NCBI RefSeq assembly: GCF_914767665.1
Contig: NC_059508.1
Span: 5,146,001-5,210,000, forward strand
From: Harmonia axyridis
Taxonomy: Eukaryota > Arthropoda > Insecta > Coleoptera > Coccinellidae
Reading direction: 5' to 3'
DNA length: 64,000 nucleotides
Shown here: piece by piece, positions 47,920 through 58,457 of the stretch
Position numbering within the stretch: position 1 is the first letter of the stretch
Layout: each line of letters opens with the position of its first letter
Position numbers and translations under genes: made by a program
The notes under the pieces: model-generated
Databases searched by the model: none
What the model was told of the DNA's origin: nothing
The model's input: the letters and a program-made list of their open reading frames with translations, nothing else

Positions 47920-48852
47920 ACGGGTGTTTTTTTCGAGGTATATAACTTTAAGTTGGCATTAATGTTCAAGATGGCGACCGATTTAACAGCTGTCAAGTGA
48001 TATATTCTCAGTTTGATTTGGTAATTCATCATGAATAGACTCACGTCTGAACAACGCTTGCAAATAGTGCAATTTTATTTCGAAAATAATGGTTCTGTGC
48101 GGAATACGTATCGCGCACTACGTCCATTTTATTTTGTTTAGCGATGAAGCACACTTCTGGTTGAATGGCTACGTCAACAAACAAAACTGCCGCATTTGGA
48201 GTGAAGCTAATCCTCAAGTGTATGTCGAAACACCATTACATCCAGAAAAACTGACTGTTTGGTGCGCTTTATGGGCTGGTGGAATCATTGGTCCGTACTT
48301 CTTCAAAAACGATGATGGCCAGAACGTGTCAATGGTGATCGGTATAGAGCTATGATTACTAACTTTTTCATTCCTGAATTGAACAACCATGATGTCCAGG
48401 AGCTGTGGTTCCAACAAGACGGCGCAACATGTCACACAGTTCGTGCCACAATCGATTTATTGAAAGACACGTTTGGTGACCGCCTAATTTCACGTTTTGG
48501 ACCTGTGACTTGGCCTCCAAGATCTTGTGATTTAACACCGCTAGACTACTTTCTGTGGGTCTATGTAGAGTAATTGGTCTATGCGGATAAGCCACAAACC
48601 CTTGACCATTTGGAAGACAACATTCGCCGTGTTATTGCCGATATACGGCCACAAATGTTGGAAAAAGTCATCGAAAATTGGACGTCCAGATTGGACTACA
48701 TCCGAGACAGCCATGGCGGTCATATACCAGAAATCATATTTAAAATTCAATGCCACAAGATTATCTTGCGGATAAATAAAATTCATGTCAATCGAATAAT
48801 CCATCGTTGTTTTATTGCAATTTATAGTTCTTTAGCTCTAAAAAAACACCTT
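47920..48852 (+). mobile_element. DD41D Tc1/mariner element, copy D, inside foldback FB5
   Basis: TA at 47918-47919 and 48853-48854 bound it. It starts ACGGGTGTTTTTTTCGAGGT and ends AAAAAACACCTT. It has the same internal deletion as its sisters. Confidence 0.9.
48031..48760 (+). pseudogene. DD41D transposase relic, copy D
   Basis: ATG at 48031 opens MNRLTSEQRLQIVQFYFENN, GSVRNTYRALRPF; the shared deletion then shifts frame and a TAG follows. The catalytic frame has SDEAHFWLNGYVNKQNC, a 4-base deletion at 48327, QQDGATCHTVR, LTPLDYFLWVYV, a TAA at 48571-48573 replacing a serine codon, and the normal end. This copy keeps the native N-terminus best, so it is the best guide to the DNA-binding region. 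Confidence 0.87.
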
Positions 48853-49524
48853 TATATTTGTACTATATTCGTAGAACCCTCAAAAAAGGTTTATTTTTTG
48901 GTATTTTTCTTTACTAAATTCCTGATTGGTGTTCCTGATAAACGCTGTAAGTGTGATTATTACATTTAGAGTCCTTCGTCAAAAGACAGCCCATCATCAT
49001 TGTCAATTGTCAGCTAACAAGCAGCAGTATTTACTCTCCTTGTTATTGAAGAACCGTCACACATAAGTTTGATGAAAATTGTGTACAAGACAGTTGATGA
49101 AAATACTTATGTGTGACAGTTCTTCAATAGCAAGGAGAGTAAACACTGCTGCTTGTTTGCTGACAATTGACAATGATGATGGGCTGTTTTTTGACGAAGG
49201 ACTCTCAATGAAATAATCACACTTTCAGCGTTTATCAGGGACACCAATCAGGAATTTAGTAAAGAAAAATACCAAAAAAAAACCTTTTTTGAGGATTTTA
49301 CGAATATAATAGAGGAACACAATTATATAAATTTCGCTGCGATAATTATCGATATTCATTCAAAAAAACCAGGAAAAGAAATGATATCACAGTTTCACTG
49401 TATCGGGTACATATGCACGAAGATACGCATTGGCGTACGCCCAGATTTTCCTCAACTTTCTTGTTTCGTTGAATAAATTAAATTTGCAATGTAGCATGCT
49501 ACATGAGATGGAAATAATACATAA

Positions 49525-50044
49525 GCGTACAACTTTGCTTCCACCGTTTTTCCCGAAATTCGAGTCTTTATTGTAAAAAACTGGTTATACAAAAAAAGTA
49601 TTGTCCATCGCTGGCCACTAATTTCTCCCATCTTTAGGGCAGCGTACGAATCACGCGTTGAAAAAACTGGTCATCTTTTGAAGCGATCCACGAATCGATC
49701 CAACTTTTTACTTCTTCATAAGACCGGAAGTGCTGGTCAGGCAGGCCATCTGTCATTGATCGAAACAAATGATAGTCTGAGGGAGCAACGTCTGGAGAAT
49801 ACGTTGGGTGAGGTAGGACTTCCCATTTCAATGTTTCCAAGTATGTCTGGACCACTTTCGCAATAGGGGTCGAGGATTGTCATGCTGGAAAATGACTTTA
49901 TCATGTCTTTCGTTGTATTGCGGCCGTTTGTCTTTCAATCCTCGGCTCAAACGCATTAATTTCGTTTAATAACGATCGTCTGTGATTGTTTCAGTCAGTT
50001 TTAACAACTCATAATACACTACGCTGAGCTGGTCCCACCAAATA
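49525..50044 (-). mobile_element. Mariner (mauritiana-like), 3' half, copy 6
   Basis: It starts at the terminal repeat GCGTACAACTTTGCTTCCAC and ends abruptly inside the transposase (GACCAGCTCAGCGTAGTG side) where half of foldback FB4 begins. Confidence 0.82.
49600..50044 (-). pseudogene. Mariner transposase relic, copy 6 (C-terminal half)
   Basis: The minus strand codes for WWDQLSVVYYELLKLTETIT-like sequence, YNERHDKVIFQHDNPRPL-like sequence with the second aspartate (near 49880), then after a frameshift YLETLKWEVLPHPTYSPDVA and PSDYHLFRSMTDGL (third aspartate), and SWIASKDDQFFQRVIRTLP followed by TAA. Non-functional because of the frameshift and the missing N-terminal half. Confidence 0.8.
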
Positions 50045-50078
50045 CAAAATGTTGTGATACAAAAATGTTTCACAACAT

Positions 50079-50447
50079 GTGATACATTTTTGGAATCAGC
50101 TCAGCTATAGAAATCGGAAAATTGAGACAAAATGGGGGTGTTCCATTTAAAAAGAATGATTTTTCATAACTTGTTTTAAAATATGGTCATTGTTTGATTT
50201 CAATTCAAATTCTTTTTTTCTTTTATCGCTCATACGCAGATGTTTTTCAATTGTATGTACTACTTCATTCAATTCATTATCTAAACAAGAAATATTTGAG
50301 TTTGGCTCTACGCATCTTGCCAAAAAATCTGCTATGTGAAGAAATTTACCAGGTAAATCAAAATAAAAAATCGACGTGTTTCAGGATTATTTCTTAAAAT
50401 GGTTTGTAGCTAAAAATGAATTTGTTCCATACTTTACGGACACAGTC
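50079..50447. mobile_element. Half copy of foldback FB4
   Basis: GTGATACATTTTTGGAATCA and CTTTACGGACACAGTC match the right half of FB4 (27900-28145). A segment of about 165 bp (about 50190-50355) is present here and absent in the other copy. Confidence 0.78.
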
Positions 50448-51327
50448 TATGTATATTTTCACCATGTATCCTATCCAAAAATTTAGTAATACATAAATAC
50501 TTTTAGCGGTCATGCAGTGCAGAGTATTGACACCAACATTAAAGAGAAAAAGATTGAATCCTTGGTCACATGACCATGAGGGATAAGATAAAGATTATTG
50601 AATTTCAACCAATAATAAGGGAAACCAAATCATTTGAGAGCCTGAGTATAATTTATGGACCTAATATCGACTAGTTTGGGAAGCCAAAAAACACCTACAG
50701 CATACTTGTAATCATGGTTTTCAGTTACAATTTCATTCTTGGGGGACAGAAATCGAATAAACTTATTCTGAACCAACTCCAAACGTCGAAGTTACAATTC
50801 AATTTCTCAGATATTTCCTCCGATATTTCCTATCTCGAATTCTATATGACTGATGCGAAGTTGAACCAACTGAAGACAACTGCATGTTAAAATCGTTTCA
50901 TTGATTCGAATGATGCTCCATGTTGAGCATAATGCCAAGCATTCCAAACCAGAATGTGACAACTTCACCCAAGTAAGCATCCAATAGCATTCCTTCAATC
51001 GATGTCTGTTATACCTAAACCGAATACCTACACTAAATTTTCCCAGAATCGAAAAAAAAAATGTAGAAAATAAAGTTGTTCATAATGGTCGTTACCTATT
51101 GCATTTTGCTAGATGGGATTTCTGAGAAGGAAAAATTTTTCCACTTGAGAAGTAATGAAAAGGCTGCATTTTCTGGGAAGCAATATTGAATTATTCACAT
51201 TACCGACTATTCTCATTTTAAACCCGTGAGTAAGTGGAGTAGAATTCGAATAACATCGACGTCTCTTGTCACATATTTCTAGGAACTGCCTATTGGAGAT
51301 ACGACAGCCCTGTCGAATATTCGTGTA
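50448..51327. other. No gene recognised
   Basis: Short open frames only. Confidence 0.45.
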
Positions 51328-51892
51328 ATGATGGCCAGGGCCGGCGCGAGTAATTTTGACGCCTGAAGAAAATAATTTTTCGGCGTCCTTGCTGAAAAAC
51401 CATCAATGAAGACATGACCTCCTTCATAACCCACAAAAAAAAAAACAGCACCTGATCAGACAATAATACAGAACATTCTTCTTCCAATGAATAATCTTGA
51501 AATCGTATGTAAAAAAAATATATTCTAGTGAATGAAGAACACAGAAATGTTCTAATATACAGGATGTTTCGAAAAAAGGTGACCCCGTCACTAGGATATG
51601 TAGAAAACTTAAAAAAAATTGGGGTTCGCTCAATAAAGAATGAGGTCTTTCCAAGATTTTTGAATAATATAAAACAGAATGAATACATATTCATAAGTGA
51701 ACTGCGATCGATGAATGATTACCTATCACACTACGAGATACAAAGGGCGGTAGGGCATGCAAAGTTTTAGTATTGCTTCAAAAACAAATGAGATTACTAA
51801 TATGTGTTTCGCTTAGTGAAGGCAATTTGGAAATTTTTTTTTTGGAGGAAATGTTGACAAACGCAGCAAAGCGGTACAACCTTATGTTATAT

Positions 51893-53262
51893 ACCAACTA
51901 AAAAGGAACTGCAACTCCCACAAGGAGCTGTTTGAATTAAAATTTTTTTTTTGGTAAAACATAGCTAGTATATCAAGGAGTAAATGATTGAAATTTGGAG
52001 AAAACAGCGAAGGGTTTGAATTTTTATTTAATAAATTTGTTAATAATGTATTTGTCCACCGCTATTATCTATACACTTCCCAACACGTCTTGGCATTAAT
52101 GCAATAAGATGGTCTATTTTTTCTTGAGTAATACTATCCCAAGCTACCTGTACTTCATGCCTCAGAGCCGCCACAGTCCGTGGGGGCTGGGGTAAATTTC
52201 CAAGCCTTCTACCCATGTCCCAAACCCTGCCCATAGAGCATGTCCCAAACATGATCTATGGGCGAAAGATCGGGGGATCTGGGCGACCATGGCAAAAGAT
52301 TTACATGAGTCGCTTTGAAAATGTTTAAACTAACTCTGGCAGAATGAGGTCAAGCATTATTTTCCTGAAATATTAGATTCTCGAGCCTGTTAAGGTAAGG
52401 AAGAACATATGGCTCCACTATTTCATGGGAGGAGAAGGGTGAAATAGCATCCCATACCATAACGCCTACTGTCCGGTGTACATTACGCTCAACATCAAAC
52501 TGAGGTTAACATCTTTCTCCCCGACGTCGTCTAACCCTTCTTCGGCCATCATGTGCACCCAAGGAAAATCGAGATTCATCAGAATGATGCAATTTCACAT
52601 TCCAATGTTGACGTTCTCTGCTCCACTCTAATCGTTGCCGACGATGCTCAACCGTCAGAGGTAACACAAGATGGGGTTGATAATACTGCAGTCCAAAAGA
52701 CTTTATCCGGCGGTAAACTGTTACAGGATGGTCTTGTTCTCCTAACCACTCATCAGCCAAAGATCAAGTTGTCGCAAATCGTTCTCTTATGGCCATAAGT
52801 CTTTGATGTCGATCTTGAAATTCATTTGTGCCCCTTCGACGTTCGGTGCCTACTCTTCTTCGATTTTGGTCATTATCAAACCAAGCTTGACAACATCTCA
52901 TAACAGTGATTGGATTTCTGTTCATACGGTTAGCGATTTCTCGAAATGACAACCCCGCCTCCCGTAGACCAATAATTCAACCTCTTTCAAATTCACTTAG
53001 CTGGCGATAACTTCCGCGTACACTTGCTGCAGGCATTTTAACAACTAAACATCGACTTTGGATCTCCTCGAACAGCTGGTTTGTTGTGAAATTTAAAAAC
53101 TTGCAAAAAACGACTACAATAGTTAAGTGACAAAAATTGTTTAGATGAAAAAACCTTCACGATTTTGTCTCCAAAATTCAATCATTTACTCCTTGCTATA
53201 CTATCTGTTTCACCAAAAAAAAATTTAAATTTAAACAGCTTCTTCTGCGTGTCAGTTATTCT
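51893..53262 (-). mobile_element. Tc1-type transposon, full length but decayed (copy T3)
   Basis: The long inverted ends share AGTATATCAAGGAGTAAATG-like (left, about 51967-51988) and ATTTACTCCTTGCTATACTA (right, about 53183-53202) blocks, plus CCAACTAAAAAGGAACTGCA at the outer left. The outermost right end is shortened, so its exact limit is uncertain by a few bases. Confidence 0.8.
52060..53037 (-). pseudogene. Tc1 (DD34E) transposase relic, T3
   Basis: ATG at 53035-53037 gives MPAASVRGSYRQLSEFERG, then TGA, then IIGLREAGLSFREIANRMNR (helix-turn-helix). TAG follows ERFATT. After a small frame change come LADEWLGEQDHPVTVYRR, HHSDESRFSLGAHDGRRRV (first catalytic D), and VGVMVWDAI. IFQENNA-stop-PHSARVS has lost the second aspartate (N instead of D), while SPDLSPIDHVWDM has D in place of the catalytic E. 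Multiple stops and frameshifts; inactive. It is the same family as T2. Confidence 0.83.
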
Positions 53263-53384
53263 ATATAAGAAGATGAAATATGAAAAGGTGGCCAGCAACC
53301 TGGGCTGAATTACCGCCCCTCAAATATAAGCGCCTGAAACGGTCGCTTCACTGCTTCACCCCTAACGCCGGCCTCGATGATGGC

Positions 53385-54337
53385 TGAAAACTGAGTGGTA
53401 ACACGAAGCGTCGTTTAAATTTTCGAGCAATCTTGTTTGTGACTCCTGGAAGCGCCTGTCCATTTTTCTTTTTTCTTCCGATTCACGGCACAATTGATTG
53501 AAAACAATTAGGTCTGGAAGTTCGGTATTAATCGCCGTGTTTGGTGTTCATTTTCCTTTTTTACTGGTTCGGATTTCCAATACGTGATGCAAGCTTGCTG
53601 TGTATTTGATAAAAACAACATCAACGTGATAATTGGATCCAGTAGTCGAATCCAAGCCCTTCACAGCACGTATGGCCGTGTTTTCTGATGAGAAATTATC
53701 ACGTCTTCATTTCTGTGCGATGCATCAATCATCCATAAACCCTTCACTGATAGGTTCCAGAATCACATGATTTATCAAACGTTCTTCATCATCATCTTCG
53801 ATAAAATGCTGCTGTCGTTTTAAGACCCTCAATACTAAATATAAATCCATGCTTTAGTTACATGTAATGGGGCAGAATTTTTCCAACCAAATTTGATAGA
53901 ACGTTGAACAGTTTTTCCCCTGAACTTTTTTATTACAACGTAATATCTCATATTTTTGAGCGCTCGCTCACCGAACATGCCGCGGTTAAGGGCTCTCAAT
54001 ACGAGATTCCGTGAATATGGTCGTTCGAAATATTTCATTTCTGTTAATTTCGAAACTGTGGATTCGATCGAGATGAAAATGGGCATTTCGATGTCGAATG
54101 GCAAATTCAAGCCTCGGGCAAAATTTCATGTTGATCGCGTAACCAGTATCACAGAATATACGGTGTCTCAACACAATTGCTTGAGATATGAAATATTCGA
54201 AATTTTAAGCTTATCACATCATCAGAATCACATTAAATTCAAGAATAATTCCAATGAATTTAGCAGACCTAACTCTTTTTCTTCTTCATTTTGCAAAGAA
54301 AAAATTTGTAGAATTACTAAAAACACAAGATCCAACT
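53385..54337. other. No gene recognised
   Basis: A 149-codon open frame (53956-54405, plus) crosses into the half foldback and has no domain; the minus strand is also open nearby (53835-54110). I do not call either. Confidence 0.45.
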
Positions 54338-55587
54338 GTTTTGTCGCCCTTTACTATCGTCTCCCTTCAATATTTCTGAAATCGAATAAATCAGATCCGG
54401 ACTAACAAAATTTCAGACTTTTTCTATTTTCGTGAATATTGGATCACTCTGTACGTTAATATCATAATTTTTTTTCATTTTCGTAACCACAACGAATTGA
54501 TTCATAATCAACATTCTAAAACTCAGCTTGCCACCGTCATACATGGTGACCAATAAACATTCCCTCATGAAAGAAGTACAACCGATTCAACCGAATGAAA
54601 TAGCCAAATCTGTGAAACAACTATATCATATCAACGTGCTCAAAAATGTATTAAAATAGAGGAATATCATTTTGATTCATTGTTTTCAAGATCAATTATT
54701 TTCAATTTATTTGCTGTTTTTGTTCTATTCTTTATCCACTTTGTTGATTAAAAGTTTTCTTAAATAATTTGAGGAAAATTTAGGTGAGACATTCGTGAAG
54801 GGTGAAACAACTTCAATTTTCGAAATAATTCTACCGATAAATTCAAGGTATTTGAACTATGAAATTTCTTTCATGGAGAAATGTTTATTGATCACCCTGA
54901 ATAATAGCGCCAAGCAGAGATTTAAAATTTTTATTATAATTCAATTCTTTGTGGTTACGAAAACGAAAAAGAATCATGATATCAACATACAGGGTGATTC
55001 AAAATTCAAGAAAATAGAAGAGTTCTTAAATTTTCCTAGTCCGGATCTGATTTATTCGATTCCAGAAATATTGAAGGAAGGCGATAGTAAAGGGTGGCAA
55101 AACATGAAAATTTCAAATTATTAGGTGGATTTCTTGGAGAGTTATTGAACTCAAAAAATTTCACTCATAAGGGAATGTTTATTGATTACCCTATATGACC
55201 GTGCCAAGCAGAGATTTAGAATTTTTATAATAAATTGATTCTTTGTGGTTCCGAAAACGGAAAAAAATCATAATGTTCACGTACAGGGTGATCCAATATT
55301 CACGAAAATAGGAAAAGTCTGAAATTTTCCTAGTCTGGATCTGATTTACTTGTATTCAGAAATATTGAAGAAAGGCGATAGGAAAGGGTGACAAAACTTC
55401 AAAATTTGAAATTATTCGGTCGATTAGTTAAAGAGTTATTCAACAGTGAAATTTCACTCATAAGATGAACATCACCCTGTATATCCCAAACAAAGGCACT
55501 CAGGCGATTGAAACCTCTTGATACGGGTCCTCCATGATGACCTCAATTCATGGTATTCGTTTGTCGTATTCTTCCCGGGACACCCTG
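54338..55587. mobile_element. Half copy of modular foldback FB2
   Basis: The right end CTTCCCGGGACACCCTG|TA and successive modules (TGATCACCCTG-type ends near 54900, a degenerate one near 55195, and ATCACCCTGTATATCC near 55472) match the right arm of FB2. The left end is broken at about 54338. The right end abuts a LINE coding tail. Confidence 0.82.
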
Positions 55588-55589
55588 TA

Positions 55590-55752
55590 TAAGCAACCAA
55601 CAAATCAGAGAAGAATTGAAAATTGAAACTATTGAGGAAATAGTTAACAAACAAATAAAGAATATGATAAAGACACTAAAAGAGCACGATTATAGTGTAT
55701 TAAGAAAGATAATACAAATTACAATAAGAAAGACAGACGAGAGGAAAACGTG
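55590..55752 (+). pseudogene. LINE ORF2 extreme C-terminus
   Basis: SNQQIREELKIETIEEIVNK and HDYSVLRKII lead to KTDERKT and TGA (55750-55752). This matches the end of jockey-like ORF2 proteins (SN..I.EDL.I.TI.E.I......), which stop shortly after this motif. The 5' side is cut by the foldback, whose TA-flanked end lies within the LINE frame. The 3' untranslated part probably continues to around 55950. Confidence 0.68.
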
Positions 55753-57469
55753 ACCTGCAAAGAGCGAAAAGTCTCCCAAATAAACAACAGCATAAAAAGG
55801 GAAAATCATAGTAAAGGTGTAAGGAAATAAATTCCAGTCCTTAAACAGGAAAAGACCTGTGTGTAAAAAGAACTCTTCAATTATTCCATTGTTAGTTACA
55901 TTCCTGGTAGTAGGAATTTATTTGAAAGTGAACAAACCGTCCCTAAGAGTAATAACTGAAAGATTAGAGTAACCATTCAACTCTAATGAAAGTAGAACAA
56001 TATTTTTAAGGCTCAGCTTTCCATGCACGATGACTGTCGAACCCTCTAGTAAAACAAAAGAATCAGGGGGATAATTTATACAAACCTCAAAAGCGTCCTG
56101 CGAATGAAAAAAGTTACTTTCAGTCTTTCAGTCAACAGCTTGGCAGCATCTGCTGGTCGATTCTCTGTTCCTAACGCTTCTCTGGCAGCATCTAAATTTC
56201 GTTTGGTGCAATTTAATTCAAATGAGATGGCACGAAGAGTGATAATTTATGCCTTCTGATTCACCACCTTTATTCCAACCAAAATCTGCACCCCCATTCC
56301 GAGAGAGGATGCTCTCTTTCCTCCCTTGATACATATTCGAGGGGTTTCTGCTTTCTTTTTTTCGTCGTAGCGCCGAAAAGTTCGGCGTGATCCATATTCC
56401 CTAATGAAATTGCAGCGGCGATATTGTAAAAGAGTTGAAAATACTGACTTTTCCAATTCCGTTCTTGCGCCATAATTCTCCTTGCATTTCCGAAATAGAA
56501 TTTCAATGCAATCTGCCATAGTACCTCGTTCGGTATCGATTTCACTCGAACTAATTCGCCAGATTTTATTCAAAATGAAAGAGAGAGTTGCTCCAAGCCG
56601 ATTCCGGCTTATGAAAAAACTTTTTTCCGATCAAACAGTTCGGGTTGAATTGTTTGAATGCGATTCAAATCTCGATTTGCCAAATTTATTCGTACGTTAC
56701 TTTCTGGAATAACTTCTTCACGCTTTTACGATTTAATATACAACATATTTTCTGAACTTGAAAATCGTTGTGCGAAATGTTAAGAAAATAACTTTTTCTT
56801 ACAACTGCTATGTAAAGTAGCGTATTCTTAATAGCTTACTCAATTTCAAACTATGTATTGCTCATACTGTGGGAAATACTATTTCTCACGGCACTTTTGA
56901 GTCGTTTCTATGGAAACGCAATCAAGTAGCACATACTGTCAACGAAGGCCATTTTGATTTGAATCAAGTCCATTACTTGAATTATTGAAATTTGTGCAGT
57001 TGAAGGAAAAGTATAGTGTACAACAGACACGAGGAGAAAGTCCTTTTCTCGCTCGTGTGTTTGCGGCACTCGCCTTTCAGGCTCTTGCCGGTATGTATAT
57101 TATCCTAACTTGAATTGAAAAGTAACTCATCTACGGACTTCGTCCTTGAACAATATAACAAACACAACAACTCTTCCGTCCACGAATCTTGAAATATTTT
57201 TCTTACTCAATTGGATCTCTATTTACATTTACACGATATTATTTCTTCCTTCAAAGTAACAGGTTCCAATATATCAGGTAAGGATTCCTTCAATATGTTC
57301 CTTATTATGTATTGTATATCCAAAGTCACTTCGAGGAAGCCAGAATATTTCGATTATACTAGGGTTGTCCTAGTTTCCAGAAATTTCTTCGGGGCCAGTG
57401 AATTTATTGGCTTACAATACTTTCAAATAAACCCCGGTATTTATCGTATCGCGGTGTCCACTTCAAAGG
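55753..57469. other. No gene recognised
   Basis: After the possible LINE 3' untranslated part there are only open frames without domains (for example 56247-56573, minus). Nothing else supported. Confidence 0.45.
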
Positions 57470-57471
57470 TA

Positions 57472-58457
57472 AAGGGTGTTTTTTTTTAGAGCTATAGAAC
57501 TTTAAATTGCAATAAAACAACGATGGGTCATTCGATTGACATGAATTTTATTTATCCGCAAGATAATGTTGTGGTATTACATTTCAAATATGATTTCGGG
57601 CATATGACCGCCACGGCTGGCTCGGATGTAGTCCAATCTGGACGTCCAATTTTCGATGACTTTTTCCAACATTTGTGGCCATATATCGGCAATAACACGG
57701 CGAATGTTGTTTTCCAAATGGTCAAGGGTTTGTGGCTTATCTGCATAGACCAATGACTTTACATAGCCCCACAGAAATTAGTCTAGCGGTGTTGAATCAC
57801 AAGATCTTGGAGGCCAATTCACAGGTCCAAAACGTGAAATTAGTCACCAAACGTGTCTTTCAATAAATCGATTGTGGCACGAGCTGTGTGACATGGTGCG
57901 CCGTCTTGTTGGAACCACAGCTCCTGCACATCATGGTTGTTCACCCAATTTCCTTGTTTCTGAATCATTTCCATTACTTTCAGGCGTTTAGAAATATCTT
58001 GTTGCGTCACTCCCAATGATCCTGCCAATTCTTGTTGCGTTTGACACGAGTCTGAATCAAATAATGCCTCCAATTCTGCATCTTCCAAAACCTTCTCTCT
58101 TCCATTCGTTGTCTTCGACGTCAAAATACCCGTTCTTGAAGCGTTGAAACCACTTTCGGCACGTTCTTTCACCGATTGCGGCCTCACCATAGGTATTTGA
58201 GAGCATTCGATGAGCATCAGCCTCAGATTTCTTCATATTAAAGTAGAAAATTGAAACCTTCCGCAAATGACGAGAATTTGGCTCATAAGCTGACATGTTT
58301 AATCGAGAATAACTCTATGATGCAGACACAAATCGACTAATTTTTCGATGGCGTTATGTTTATAAATACCTAAGCTTATCGTATGATATCTACGATCTAT
58401 TTATTTCGAGTACTTTTTATCCAATTGCAAAACGGCGGAAGCAAAACTGTACACCTA
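57472..58457 (-). mobile_element. Chimeric element: DD41D 3' part joined to mariner 5' part
   Basis: The left end (57472, after TA) is the DD41D terminal repeat AAGGGTGTTTTTTTTTAGAG; the right end (58457) is the mauritiana-like mariner end CAAAACTGTACACC. The join lies at 57940-57944. Both halves are on the minus strand in the same sense, so the product looks like one element with two different ends. Confidence 0.85.
57840..58278 (-). pseudogene. Mariner N-terminal domain fused in frame to DD41D catalytic fragment
   Basis: The mariner start is ATG at 58294-58296 (MSAYEPNSRHLRKVSIFYFN). It runs through CRKWFQRFKNGYFDVED, where a short deletion shifts frame. The second frame (58217-57840) reads REKVLEDAELEALFDSD, LAGSLGVTQQDISKRLKVME, MIQKQGNWV and then, without a break, NNHDVQELWFQQDGAPCHTA and IDLLKDTFGD from the DD41D transposase, before a stop. 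The second catalytic aspartate of DD41D is present; the first of either family is absent. It could at most give a DNA-binding fragment. The DD41D C-terminus continues, out of frame, to about 57590. Confidence 0.83.

Larger units (their letters stand above)
47776..49501. mobile_element. Foldback element FB5, split by DD41D copy D
   Basis: Left arm 47776-47919 plus 48853-49067; right arm 49106-49501; loop 49068-49105. The termini are TAGCATGCTGCATTGCAAAT and its inverse ending GCAATGTAGCATGCTA. Removing DD41D copy D restores an almost continuous inverted repeat (..CGATAATTATCGCAGCGAAA / TTTCGCTGCGATAATTATCG..). The element without the insert is about 0.8 kb. Its ends are not of the CAGGGTG type. 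No coding sequence. Confidence 0.85.
51336..53376. mobile_element. hAT-like non-autonomous element with 8-bp target duplication, carrying a nested Tc1
   Basis: It starts CAGGGCCGGCGCGAG and ends AACGCCGGCCTCG, ends that pair as an imperfect terminal inverted repeat. ATGATGGC is present at 51328-51335 and 53377-53384, a perfect 8-bp duplication. Without the nested Tc1 (51893-53262) the element is about 670 bp. No hAT transposase was recognised. A CAGGATGTTTCG motif at 51560 resembles a foldback end but has no partner. Confidence 0.78.

Noticed and set aside
51560..51580. CAGGATGTTTCG motif like a foldback end
   Set aside because: One mismatch to the core and no partner inside the hAT-like element.
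53956..54405. 149-codon open frame
   Set aside because: It runs across the broken edge of the half foldback into repeat sequence, and the minus strand is also open. No family recognised.
56247..56573. 108-codon minus-strand open frame
   Set aside because: No recognisable domain, and an overlapping frame of similar length exists on the same strand.
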